Assembly (NCBI GenBank): GCA_031002005.1 | Contig: JARYHS010008074.1 | Coordinates: forward strand, 266,167,930-266,231,929 | DNA length: 64,000 bases | Direction: 5' to 3' | From: Vandiemenella viatica | Taxonomy: Eukaryota > Arthropoda > Insecta > Orthoptera > Morabidae | Shown: in pieces, positions 54,250-64,000 of the stretch | Position numbering within the stretch: position 1 is the stretch's first letter | How the letters are laid out: the number at the start of each line of letters is the position of its first letter | The notes under the pieces: generated by a model | Databases searched by the model: none | The model's input: the letters and a program-made list of their open reading frames with translations, nothing else | What the model was told of the DNA's origin: nothing | Program-made: the position numbers and the translations under genes

Positions 54250-54795
54250 TTTTTTCAAAAACGTAAAGAAGGTGATCAAAAGTGTCTCCTAAATTACACC
54301 TTGCAACATCAATAGGAAAAGTGCACTGATAGTCAGGTATGGAAATTTCAACAGGGTGAATAATACTCAATGCTGAATATCTATAGGCAACATAGAGCAG
54401 GTATCTTCCTGGATTGTGACATTGGATGAGGCTAATACTAATACTGCATCCCTGGAGTTCAGGAGATGGTTACACTGTTTGAGAGCCAAGTAACAAGAGA
54501 GCTCACAAAGAATTTGAGGAGAGGCAAAGGAGGAGAAATAATGTTATTTTTTTTCATCCATATAATAGCCAAAAAAATTACATGTGTTGGGTCTCTCTGT
54601 TGGTCTGCTATTAATTCTTCCACCACTTGGTAGTAGTGGTGCAAATGTCAAGAGGCTTACTAGGTGGAATATAAACACAGTTGAACAAAATGGGTTGTAC
54701 CATCCAACAGGTAAATTGATAAAGATATAGATCATATAAAGGAGACATTACTTCAATAGATCTAGAAGGCATTCTATTACCCACTGCCCCAAGCA
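54250..54795. other. Unassigned stretch
   Basis: No domain or repeat was recognised. Short minus-strand frames at 54459-54796 are not convincing. Confidence 0.4.
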
Positions 54796-55855
54796 CACTA
54801 TGTCCACACCTTTTATAATTAGTTTGGAGGACCTATCACTCCTGTATAGAGGGTGATTAGTGAATCCAATTTCTGCATCAACAATGTCTGGAGAAAGGCT
54901 GGTTTCAGCAAGCATGCTGACATTATGGACCACCATAAGCACAGAGTCCCCCAGCCTGCAAGACAACCCCAAGGTTCATTTCCTTGCAACAGATCCCGTT
55001 GTAAATTATGCAGTATGCACCCACCTTCCACCACCTTTACCAACCCCGTAACTGAGGATAGCTTTCCCATCACAGGATTCGCCACTTGTACATCCTTCCA
55101 CCTTATATACCAACTCACTCGTAACCATTGCCCAGCCTCCCACATTGGACTCACAACAAATCCACTGGTCATCAGAATGAATGGACACCGACAATCAGTA
55201 CACACCAAGAACCCTGACCACCCTGTATCTCATCATGCCACTATACATGGCACCATCAGAGTCCTCTCAGATAAAAGCAGTATTTCAGAAATTAGAAGGT
55301 GGGAACTGGCCTATCAGTACCAACTGGGAACCAGACAATCTCCAGGTCTAAATTTAAGATAGCACCAATTTTCCTCCCACCCATCCCTCACTTCCACCTT
55401 CCCTCATAGAACCACCGCTCACCAGAGCCTATCTTTATAAATTGTGACTTCGAATTTTTAGTTTTAGTTTTAACTTAAGATTTCTGAATATTTTTTTTTT
55501 TCCCCCTCACATCTGTCCATTACTTGATTAAATGGGGTATACTGCCATTCCGCGACAGGTCCTTGTGCACAGTTTTGCTTTATACTTACTATTCATCATC
55601 GTTTTCCAGCCTGTGCTCTTCTACCCCCCCCCCCCTCCCCCTCACTTCCTGTCATGTTGTTTTTCCCCCACCATGAGCCACCGACATTGTAACTCATGCA
55701 GTTGGCTGCCGGCTGCTTGCGTGCAGCCATCTCACTTCTACTGAGGAAGAGTCATGCTTGAAAATTCTATTTTGGTGTATTCGTGTTTTTTTTCGTGTAC
55801 CAACGCCGCTGGAATCCCCTTCTTTGGTAAGCGGTGGTTTTTATCCTATCCTAAA
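54796..55855 (+). mobile_element. Penelope-like element, 3' half
   Basis: The frame 54853-55362 encodes the post-RT/GIY-YIG region: ESNFCINNVWRKAG, GSFPCNRSRCKLC (the PLE 'CGRxRCKTC' motif), TCTSFHLIYQLT, SHIGLTTNPLVIRMNGHRQS and a GIxDKSSIxEIRRWELAYQ tail. A 3' untranslated region with C-rich runs follows, then a hammerhead-like core at 55741-55770 and a pseudo-LTR tail (tttggtaagcggtgg) near 55830. It lacks its RT. It is a different PLE subfamily from the copy at 20940-21840. Confidence 0.85.
55735..55780 (+). ncRNA. Hammerhead-ribozyme-like motif at PLE 3' end
   Basis: CTGAGGA (55741-55747) fits the consensus CTGANGA. A weak aag/ctt stem follows, then GAAA (55760-55763), then ATTC as a possible cleavage site. 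Helix I pairs over only two bases, so this is likely decayed. Confidence 0.42.
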
Positions 55856-55860
55856 GTTCA

Positions 55861-55920
<60 letters not shown>
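55861..55920. repeat. (AT)14(GT)16 microsatellite
   Basis: Pure AT units at 55861-55888 switch to pure GT units at 55889-55920. Confidence 0.97.
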
Positions 55921-55922
<2 letters not shown>

Positions 55923-56662
55923 TTTTCCCACATTTCACTTTTCAGCCACCACTACCTAGCACAGATCACTGGTGTTTGTGTATGGAAGTAGCATGGATTA
56001 TCCTGTCGTGCACAATGTTGGCCATATGACGATAGCTGTGGATGTGGGAGATATGATGGTTAAAATGGTCGATGGTGGGAATTCATATTTCGACCAAGAC
56101 TTATACTTTTCTTTCTGCCACAAATACATAGGATAGATCATTGGTATTAGTGTGAGGTAATAACATCGAATATTCCATCGTGCAGTATGGTAGTGGTTAG
56201 ATGTCGGTAGCTATGGAGGTGTGGGAGTTATGGCGGTTGAAAGTGGTCGGCCTGCGCCACTTTCGTATTTCTACCAAAGACGTATGTGTCATGGTGTATC
56301 ACATTTCAGCCAAAAGTATTTAGCTCAGATCACCCGTGTTAGTGTGTGATAGTAGACAGAGTCACCCATCAATCACAATGTTGGCCGAATTTGGGTAACT
56401 GTGCGAGTGTGGGAGATATGGTGGTTGAAAGAGGCCGATAAAGGATATTTTCGTATTTCGACCAAAGACATGTGTCTCTGTATATGTCACTTTGCTGCCA
56501 CAAATACATAACGTGTGGTAGTGGTACCTGTCTCCTATCATGTACTATGGTGGTTAGATGTCGGTAGCTTTGGGAGTGCGGAAGATATGGTGGTTGAAAG
56601 TGGTTGACCTGCACCACTTTCATATTTCTACCAAAGATGTATGTGTTATGGTGTATCACATT
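55921..56662. repeat. ~185-bp tandem repeat, array 2
   Basis: Units begin near 55915, 56090, 56270, 56457 and 56626, with the same landmarks as array 1 (ttcgaccaaagacgt, cagatcac.ggtgtt.gtgtg, gggagatatggtggttga). Alternate units are more alike ('gtgtatcacatttcagccaaaa' in two of them), which hints at a higher-order dimer. The last unit is cut by the Copia insertion and resumes briefly at 61359-61377. Confidence 0.85.
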
Positions 56663-56869
56663 TGTAGAGATTATCAGTGAAATGCACAGACGTTAAATTA
56701 TTCTTTGCAGTGTCTGTAATCTCGCTGGTCTATGTTGTTGTCCGTTGTATTGCGCATTGGCGTGCGAACGTGTAATAAAGAATTGCTGTTCGCAATAAGC
56801 GTCCTTTACAGTTTATTTTAGTACGCTTCTGTTCTACGCTATTAACTGCCGATATAAGTAATAATAACA
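56663..56869 (+). repeat. Copia 5' LTR
   Basis: It starts TGTAGAGATTATC and ends AATAATAACA. A polyadenylation signal AATAAA lies at 56775-56780. Confidence 0.95.
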
Positions 56870-56870
56870 T

Positions 56871-56885
56871 TGGTTATGGGCCCAG
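56871..56885 (+). other. Copia primer-binding site (initiator tRNA-Met half)
   Basis: tggttatgggcccag, next to the 5' LTR, is complementary to the anticodon stem-loop region of initiator tRNA-Met. Copia-type elements are known to prime from a 5' half of that tRNA and not from the 3' end. Confidence 0.85.
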
Positions 56886-57020
56886 TTACAGCGCAGAAGT
56901 GTTATAAACTGTGAAATTGATTGCGCAATCGTTAAGTTGTAGCGTCGATTCGATAAAAGTTGGCTAAGGATTTTTAGCGTGAAGGTTACGACAGGCAAAA
57001 GTTGCGTGAATCAGTTCAAA

Positions 57021-57821
57021 ATGTCTGATCACCGGTCTACAACTATAACCAAATTGAATGGTATAAATTACGCATCATGGAGTTACCAAATGAAAATGGT
57101 AATGATGGAAAGTGATTTATGGACAGTTGTTGATCCAGGTGAAGAAGAACCGTCTGCCGACGCAGATACAAATGTAAAACGTAATTACGCATCGAGACAA
57201 AATAAAGCTTATGCAAAGATCGCACTTTCTGTGTGCGACGAACAGCAGATGCATATTCAGCACTTAACGAATGCTAAGGAAGCATGGAACGAGCTGGAAC
57301 GGTTGTATGCACCGCGTGACTGCAAATTTCGTATTGTGCAACTCAGGCGAAAATTGTATTCGTTGAAACTGAGTGATTATAATTCAATGGAATTATACTT
57401 GGGACAGATAAACAGAACTGTTGCAGATCTTGCTAGTGTTGGCAACGCCATAGAAGATGCAGATTTAGCTATGACGATTTTGTGCGGACTTTCCGAGGAA
57501 TGGGATTCTGTTGTAACAGCTTTGTGTAACCTACCAGAAAGCGAGTTTACATGTGCTACAGTGAAAAGACGTCTTCTTGCCGAAGATTCAAGACGACAAG
57601 AAAACGATAGCACGAAACAGTCTGCATTACTCTTGAAGAAAGTAAACACGAAAATGATGGACGTCAAATCTAATTGCAAAGATGTCAAACCTAGCAGCGA
57701 AGATGGAAACAAGAAAGGATACGAAAAGGCAAAAATGGCAAAGGAAAGTGTTTTATCTGTAAAGAAATCGGTCATTTTGCAAATGTATGTCCCAAAAATC
57801 AAGCAGCAAACGTTCATCTAG
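57021..57821 (+). pseudogene. Copia gag
   Basis: The likely start is the Met of MSDHRSTTITKLNGINYASW (57021), although the frame opens at 56979. It has the capsid-like LNGxNYxxW entry, EAWNELERLYAP, a YLGQINRTVADLASVGNAI stretch and LCGLSEEWDSVVTAL, the typical copia-gag (UBN2) profile. A shift near 57720 puts the zinc knuckle KCFICKEIGHFANVCPK (57745-57795) in another frame. Almost intact apart from that. Confidence 0.92.
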
Positions 57822-57834
57822 TGCATTGACAAAT

Positions 57835-59620
57835 GTGGATCAGCTATATTAAATAGCGATGTTTGGGTCATAGACTCAGGTGCTACTCATCACATGTCTC
57901 CAGAGAAAAAGTATTTTTCTTGGATTAGTAAAAATGTGACTACTGAAAATGTTGTGACAGCAAATGGCACAACAACACCTACAATTGGAAAAGGTACTGT
58001 AAATGCAAAGATTATAGGTAATAATTCTGCAAATAGTGATATACAATTAAAAACACTCTTTTAGTGCCTGGCATTAGCCATGGAATTTTGTCAGTTAAAC
58101 AGTTAACTAAAAATAATAGAAAAGTTGTTTTAATAAAACTGGATGTTGCATTTACGATGACAGTAGGAATTTACTATTGAAAGCAGAGAATATGGGTCGC
58201 TTGTATGTGGTGAGAACAGAACCTAATGTAAAGAAGAGTGTAGTAAGCTCATTACACTATGAAAATAGAAAGTTAAAAACATTGGATTTGTGGCATCAAA
58301 GACTAAATGCATGTTAGCAAGAATCAGATTATAAAAATGGTTAAAACACAGTCTGTAAATGGTTTAAAACTGTGAGTTGACCAACTCCTACACCATGTAA
58401 TGACTGTTTAGCAGGAAAAGCTACAAGACTGCCATTTGTGATACATCCATCAAACAATTTGAAAAGTGATGGAATAATTTTGAATCTTTTCATGCAGATC
58501 TCATGGGACCAATAGATGTGAAAAGCTTTGGTGGCAACAGATATGTTCTTAGCATAGTGGATGATATTAGCAGATATGCTTTCATCAGACTTCTTAAAAC
58601 AAAAGGAAGTGTACTGGCCGAGTTTAAAGCATGGAAGATCCTGGTTGAAAAAACAAACTGGCAAATCTTTAAAGAGAGTTCGAACAGATAATGGACTTGA
58701 ATTTGTTCAAAGAATTGGGATATCTTCTGTGAGAGTAATGGCATTGTACATGAAAAAGACAATGATTTACACACCACAGCAAGAATGGAATAGCAGAGAG
58801 ATTCAACAGAACTCTGATGGATTTAGTGAGAAGTGAAATCGGCAGTAGTAGGTTACCTAAGGCAGCTTGGGCAGAATTGATATATACTGCAGCATATATC
58901 AGGAACAGAGTCACAAACAGTCATAACGAAATTAAAACTCCATATGAATTATGGTTGGCAGGAAGCCAAGTGTCGTTCACTCTTCGGGCAATAGGATGTG
59001 AAGTGTTTGTGCATATTCCTAAACAGAAATGCCACTCAAAACTTTCAGCAAGGGGCCAAGAAAGGAGTTTTGATTGGATATGCAATATATGGACGTGGTT
59101 ATAGGATTTGGATGCCAGATACTCAACAAGTTGTGGAGTCACGTGACTGTGAATTCAAAGAGAGTACAAGTGAATGAAACAGAACACATAAGTAAACCTG
59201 AAGATTCTAGCTTCAAACAATTGGACAGAGAAGAAGCTATCACCTTTGACTGCAGTGATGGAATTTCAGGCAGTAATCCTGAAGAAAATGTGATGATCAA
59301 TTCTGAAGAAAATCTGTCAAGCGAGGAAGAAGACTTCAAAGGATTTCCAGACACAGAACGTGAAGAAGAAGGAACTTCAGACAAAAGTGAACAGAGTGAA
59401 GGACACTCAACTGTTCAAATTAAGAAGAGAGGACAACCAAAGGGAAATTCTACAAATCATAATGCAAAACCTGCAAAAGCAACATAGTATGATTCTTCGA
59501 GAAAGGTGTTCTATAAAATCAAAGAAAGATGATAACATGGAACCACAATCTCATATGGTTCATACTAATAATATAGTGGAACCATCTTCATTCAACGAGG
59601 CTATCAATTCTGCTTAAGCA
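57835..59620 (+). pseudogene. Copia protease and integrase remnant
   Basis: The protease is DSGATHHM (57872-57896). The GAG-pre-integrase stretch has LDLWHQRLNAC (58283) and CNDCLAGKATRLPF (58399-58436). The integrase has ADLMGPIDVKSFGGNRYVLS and VDDISRYAFIRLL (58493-58600) and RTDNGLEF (58680), giving the two Asp; the Glu segment (NSREIQ, near 58790) is frameshifted. An acidic region with EEDFKGFPDTEREEEG follows (59330-59380). Several shifts make it inactive. Confidence 0.9.
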
Positions 59621-59624
59621 GTGC

Positions 59625-61094
59625 AATGGTTTGGAGGCAATGAATGAAGAGATAGAATCATTGAAGAAGCACAACACCTGGTCATTCGTTGTAAAACCTA
59701 CAAATGCAAATGTTATTAAATGCAAATGGGTGTTTAAACGGAAGACAGTAGGCGAAACAGAACGTTTCAAAGCACGCTTGGTTGCAAAGGGTTTCTCTCA
59801 AAAGAAGGGAGTGCATTATGAAGATGTGTATGCACCTGTATCAGGCTTCGATACTCTAAGGTTACTTGTAGCTATTGGTGTTGAGAAAAAAGTGGTTCAA
59901 TGGACCAGTATGATGTTAAATCTGCTTATCTTCACAGTGATTTAAAGGAAACTTTGTATATGGAATAACCTGAAGGGTTTATACAAAGAGGTAAGAGAAA
60001 AACTGGTTGTAAGTTGAAAAAAATCGATATATGGTTTGAAACAAAGTGGAAGGTGCTGGAATGAAACATCTCAACAAAACATTAGAAAGTCTTGGATTCG
60101 TTCGTATAAAGTCGATCCGTGTGTATATCTATTCAAGAAAGGAAAAGGAAAGGCCATATTAGCTGTTTATGTGGACGATATCCTTGTATTGACAGAACCG
60201 AATCAATGAGAAGTAGTGTCAAAGAACTTCTGGAGAGATGCTTTGATATTAAGTACTAGGGGACGATTTCGCATCTACTGGGAGTAAAATTCAATAAGAA
60301 AGAGGATGGTAGCGTCACCCTCTCACAAGAAGGATATGTCAACAAACTGTTGAATGATTTTGGACTGCAAGATGCCAAAGGAATTAAAACCCCAATGGAG
60401 CAGAGGCCAGAGTTTCTCGACGAGTGTAATGAAGATGACCTTAAGAACCTTCCTTACAGAGAACTCATTGGTGGTCTGTTATATTTATCACAGAGAACTA
60501 GACCTGATATTGCCTTTTCAGTAGCAAGTTGGCTCACTATTGTTCACAATTCAACAAGTGTCATTGGAATGCAGCTAAAAGAGTACTTAGGTATTTAAAA
60601 GAGACTCAACTAGTGAAAGTCTTGTAGCGTATGCTGATGCAGATTGGTCTAGTTGTACAAAAAACTCGCAAGAGCATAAGTGGATATGTGCTTATACTTG
60701 CAGGTGCTCCAATCAAGTTCAAAACAAACTGTGATTGCACTTAGCACAATGGGAGGCAGGATATGTGGCCTTGGCAGCTTGTGGAAGAGAAGTGTTTTGG
60801 GTAAAAGAACTGTTAAAGTCGTTGAATTTCCAAGAAATAAGTGACAGTGCAACCACGATATGGTGTGATAGTCAAGCAGCTATTGCACATGCTAGAAATT
60901 ATGTTGACAAGTCCAGGACAAAGCACATTGCAATCAGGCATCACTTTGTAAGAGAAAAGGTGATGGATGGGACAGTGGAACTTCGATATGTTCCAAGTGA
61001 ACAAAATGTTGCGGACATCTTCACGAAGGCGCTGTGTAACAGACTACACGAGTCGCATCGCAGTCAGCTGGTGGAGCAGGTCCAGGTGGCATAA
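59625..61094 (+). pseudogene. Copia reverse transcriptase and RNase H remnant
   Basis: RT: MEAMNEEIESLKKHNTWSFV, KWVFKRKTVGETERFKARLV, AKGFSQKKGVHYEDVYAPVS (59631-59850); YVDDILVL active site (60168-60190); LGVKF-like stretch. Then LNDFGLQDAKGIKTPME and YRELIGGLLYLSQRTRPDIA (60345-60530). RNase H: AALAACGREVFWVKELL, IWCDSQAAIAHARN, RTKHIAIRHHFVRE and QNVADIFTKAL (60760-61060). Complete in order, broken by at least five shifts or stops. Confidence 0.92.
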
Positions 61095-61135
61095 TCTCCA
61101 AAGTGCGGAATGATCATCCACAGGTCAATGATCTT

Positions 61136-61148
61136 CCGAGGGGGGGAT
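61136..61148 (+). other. Copia polypurine tract
   Basis: ccgaggggggg-att directly precedes the 3' LTR. It primes plus-strand synthesis. Confidence 0.85.
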
Positions 61149-61358
61149 TGTAGAGATTATCAGTGAAATGCACAGACGTTAAATTATTCTTTGCAGTGTC
61201 TGTAATCTCGCTGGTCTATGTTGTTGTCCGTTGTATTGCGCATTGGCGTGCGAACGTGTAATAAAGAATTGCTGATCGCAATAACGCGTTCTTTACAGTT
61301 TATTTTAGTACGCTTCTGTTCTACGCTATTAACTGCAGAAATTTAAGTAATAATAACA
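61149..61358 (+). repeat. Copia 3' LTR
   Basis: Nearly identical to the 5' LTR. Differences cluster at 61274-61288 and 61335-61345. Confidence 0.95.
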
Positions 61359-61377
61359 ACATTTCAGCCAAAACTAT

Positions 61378-62411
61378 CTAAAACTGGTTGAATTTTATTG
61401 TAGATTAGAACCATATCAGTTTTAATTTAAGACTCTCAACAGACCTGGAGACACTGGGCCAGTACTACATACAATGGATGTTATGCTGGAATTCTTCTAC
61501 GACAGAAGTATGCACTTTCCACTTGCACAATACTCAGGAAAATAACCATTTGAACATTACATTATGCCAGAAGAAAGTTAAGCATAATCCCTTCCTGAAA
61601 TTAAGGCTCAATTCACACAGAAGAGATTAGACACAGATGCTGGTAGAGATGTGGCGTGGATGGGGTACTGACACGGCCTGCTCGCTCCGAACAGAAGAGA
61701 TGCAGAGGAGACCAGAGCATGATGAAGCGTGAGCCATAATTTCATCTGATGACAAAGATTATCAGGCCCTTCTCAATTAATTTTTTTTCAACATTAGTTT
61801 TCTGTTTCATATTCTATGGCTGAAGAAGGGAAGAAACTTTAGGATTTTTTTTTTTTTTTTTTTACTTGATTAAAGACTGGGAAATGTACCCAAACATTTT
61901 AAAAATTTTGCAAAAATGCTAGGCACACATACAGAAAGAAGCTATCACCTTGAAATCAACATTTTTTTCAGAAGAATGAATGTTGATTACATGATGCAAA
62001 TTTACTAAACATAAAGCAGTGTTCCCGATTTTTTTTTATTTAAATTAGTAAAATCATTAAAATATATAACAAGCTGTTCTCATATCAGTTTCTGTGTTTT
62101 AGGTGTGTAATATTTCTCTGTGGACTGGAAGAGTTGATGTTACTGTGACATAGATTAAATAGGACAATTAGCTGATTCCAGTATCTGCTCTAAGTGTTAT
62201 CATGCCCTTGGAATCACCGTTGCCACTATGGGTGATGAGACCAAACAATCCATTTTAGGAATTTGGTTAGTCAAGTTTAAAATTCATATTCTGAATTTAT
62301 GCTTTCATTGTGCAGTCATAGATTTAATATTTGCCAAAATACTTTGCTTTACTACCATTCTTAAATCACCAACATCAAATACACCGTTAAAAATAGAACA
62401 CATTAACAATT
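61378..62411. other. Unassigned stretch
   Basis: This has AT-rich sequence, a T17 or longer run at 61845-61862 and no convincing frame. 61600-61740 is GC-richer and could be the end of an unrecognised element. Confidence 0.4.
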
Positions 62412-62926
62412 TTAAACCAATTTTGCACTGTTGGTAGCATCAATATAACTCCATTTCAACAGATTCACCTCGAACCACTCACTCCTGTCCACAACTGATT
62501 CAAAGATCTCCAGATGTTCCAGTCCTCTGCATGACCAGGTGGCAATCGCTCTGTGACTGTCAGTGGTCCTGGTGACTTCAATTTTGCACAACTGCACTGT
62601 TGCCTCTTCAGGTGACCCAACATCAAGTGCATTTGGTGTTGCTTGAAACAGATCATCTTTGCTGAAGGATGATGGGCAAATAGGGCATTGATGCATATAT
62701 TTCAAGGTTTGGTTCTCACAACATTCACACTTAATGTTGGTAGCATCAATATAACTCCATTTCAACAGATTCACCTCGAACCACTCACTCCTGTCCACAA
62801 CTGATTCAAAGATCTCCAGATGTTCCAGTCCTCTGCATGACCAGGTGGCAATCGCTCTGTGACTGTCAGTGGTCCTGGTGACTTCAATTTTGCACAACTG
62901 CACTGTTGCCTCTTCAGGTGACCCAA
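62412..62926 (-). pseudogene. Non-LTR RT C-terminal fragment with internal duplication
   Basis: The minus-strand frame (62903-62412, 163 codons) reads TRTTDSHRAIATWSCRGLEH, LLKWSYIDATNIKCECCENQ, TLKYMHQCPICPSSFSKDDL, then repeats the first part. The CxC..H..C segment corresponds to KCKCGEDQT..HML at 32035-32536. The open frame is produced by the tandem copy and is not a real gene. Confidence 0.72.
62429..62926. repeat. Perfect 192-bp direct repeat, 306-bp period
   Basis: 62429-62620 and 62735-62926 are identical over all 192 bases by eye. The 114 bases between them belong to the same RT fragment. Confidence 0.92.
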
Positions 62927-62929
62927 TTA

Positions 62930-63267
62930 GTTCCTGCTACGTTCTTAGGAAGCTGGAATCTCTTGGCTGGTGGTGTATGGCTGTGCAGTGGGATGAGGGA
63001 TTTTATTTTATACTTTTGTCCTACTTTTCAAATAATCTGGATCAAGTTGAAGTGCTTTTGAATAATTTTTATTTTAATAATTTGTTTGCCATGAAAAATA
63101 TTTCAAAGCAGTTTCATTTAATATTATAGTTTTGCCATCCTCTTCCTAATAATATTGTAATTAGTAGCTATGGTTGAGGTTGTGTTGAATAGGATGTATT
63201 TGGATAGGCAGATGGTGGGTGGGGTGTAAGAGTTTGGAAGAGTCTACATTAGTCTCTTCCAAACAAA
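62930..63267. other. Unassigned stretch
   Basis: No recognised feature. The short frame 62869-63129 overlaps the direct repeat and has no domain. Confidence 0.4.
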
Positions 63268-64000
63268 TGCAAACCTCTCCTTCACATGGTGAACCCCATT
63301 TGCATGGATGAGGTTCTAACAACTGAAAGATTCTTGGTATAAGGAGTCACCCACTGCTATCTATCTGAAAAGAGGAAGGAAGTGCACCCTCTTGCCCTTG
63401 GGGTTGGAAATGGCCCCTAAAGGCAGATGAATCAGAAATTATCAATGGCACGAGGATGCTGAAGGCAATGGGAAGCCAATATATTACAGACCTAATGGTA
63501 TCCTGAGGTCATATAATCCCCTCAAATTACATATAGTATGATGGCTTCTTCCTGGGTAAGATATTATGTAGATAAAATGGGCTCTGAATCGGATCCCAAG
63601 GTTGGGACTTCTTGGAAAGGAGTCATCAGAATCGAAAGAGACATTCTATAAGTCAGAGCGTGGAATGTTAGAAGTCTTTGAAAAAGGCAGGTAGATTAAG
63701 AAACTTAAAAAGCTAGATGGAATGACATAAGTTAAATGTCATTGGGATTAGTGAGATTAGATGGAAGGATGCACAGAATTTCTGGTCTGGGGAACACAGG
63801 ATAATTAGCACAAAGATGTCAATGGAGTCACTGGTGCAGGATTTGTAATTAATAGGACAGTAGGTGAGTTATTATGAACAGTTTAGTGACATGATTATTC
63901 CGATGTAGTTAGAAACCAAGTCTGCCTCAATCATGTTAGTACAAGTGTACATGCCAACGTCACAGGAAGATGGTAAAGAAATAGAGAAAATACACACTGA
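63268..64000 (+). mobile_element. RTE-like element, 5' end of a second copy
   Basis: It matches 1712-2440 from the 'ggtgaaccccatttgcat' block through 'gttggaaatggcccct', 'agtcagagcgtggaatgttagaag' and 'gaacagtttagtgacatgattatt' to the window edge. Same orientation as the first copy. The EN and RT parts would lie beyond 64000. Confidence 0.8.

Larger units (their letters stand above)
56663..61358 (+). mobile_element. Copia-type LTR retrotransposon, structurally complete, 4.7 kb
   Basis: It is flanked by the 5-bp target duplication acatt (56658-56662, 61359-61363). The two LTRs (207 and 210 bp) differ at about seven positions. It has a primer-binding site, gag with zinc knuckle, protease, integrase, RT and RNase H in Copia order, and a polypurine tract. 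The coding region is broken at many points although the LTRs are still very alike. Inserted into array 2. Confidence 0.95.

Noticed and set aside
62412..62903. 163-codon frame as a repeat-containing host protein
   Set aside because: Half of it is a perfect duplication, and the unit matches an RT C-terminal fragment elsewhere in the window.

Overview
This window is nuclear DNA of an insect. The likely lineage is a large-genome polyneopteran such as a grasshopper or stick insect; that is inference from AT-rich sequence, very high transposon density, (AT)n/(GT)n tracts, spliceosomal intron signals, and a tRNA-derived SINE of a type I associate with Orthoptera. Nearly every recognisable piece is a transposable element (TE), mostly old and broken. 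I recognise one host-gene fragment: a minus-strand terminal exon (27126-26953) for the C-terminal half of a SAM domain that closely resembles Aveugle/Hyphen (ave), the small adaptor of RAF/MAPK signalling. Its upstream exons are not in the window, so 27.1-64 kb may be one very long TE-filled ave intron.

1-17.3 kb is a nested tower. An RTE-like endonuclease/reverse transcriptase (RT) element (+) lies in three pieces (1712-4090, 10412-10518, 16881-17275). It is split first by a Jockey/CR1-like element (-, 4091-10411), itself split by a 4.3-kb hAT transposon (5759-10076, 8-bp target duplication). It is split again by a Penelope-like element (PLE) with inverted ends (10519-16872, 8-bp target duplication) that now contains a non-LTR retrotransposon (+) carrying a SINE (-).

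17.3-33.5 kb holds LTR-like repeats, two PLE 3' pieces with well-formed hammerhead-ribozyme-like motifs (about 19.03-19.07 and 20.97-21.02 kb), the calmest stretch (24.6-27.1 kb, with the ave exon), an inverted PLE repeat, a short Helitron, and a decayed RTE copy carrying a 241-bp MITE and a second inserted fragment.

33.5-46.2 kb holds a Helitron with an internal ~167-bp tandem array, a ~185-bp tandem repeat, two abutting Tc1-like elements, and a nearly full-length 5.9-kb I-clade non-LTR element (-) with gag, endonuclease, RT and RNase H between 12-bp target duplications.

46.2-64 kb holds a 6.2-kb hAT-type shell (46215-52445) containing an RT pseudogene with its palm deleted, a second Helitron of the same family and a PLE with a 16-bp target duplication. 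Then come opposed non-LTR fragments, a PLE 3' half, and a structurally complete Copia element (56663-61358) inserted into a ~185-bp repeat. The window ends in a perfect 192-bp direct repeat and the 5' end of another RTE copy.

I found no host operon, rRNA, functional tRNA or CRISPR. The most interesting signals are the recurrent hammerhead-like motifs at PLE ends, the datable nesting order, and the isolated ave exon.
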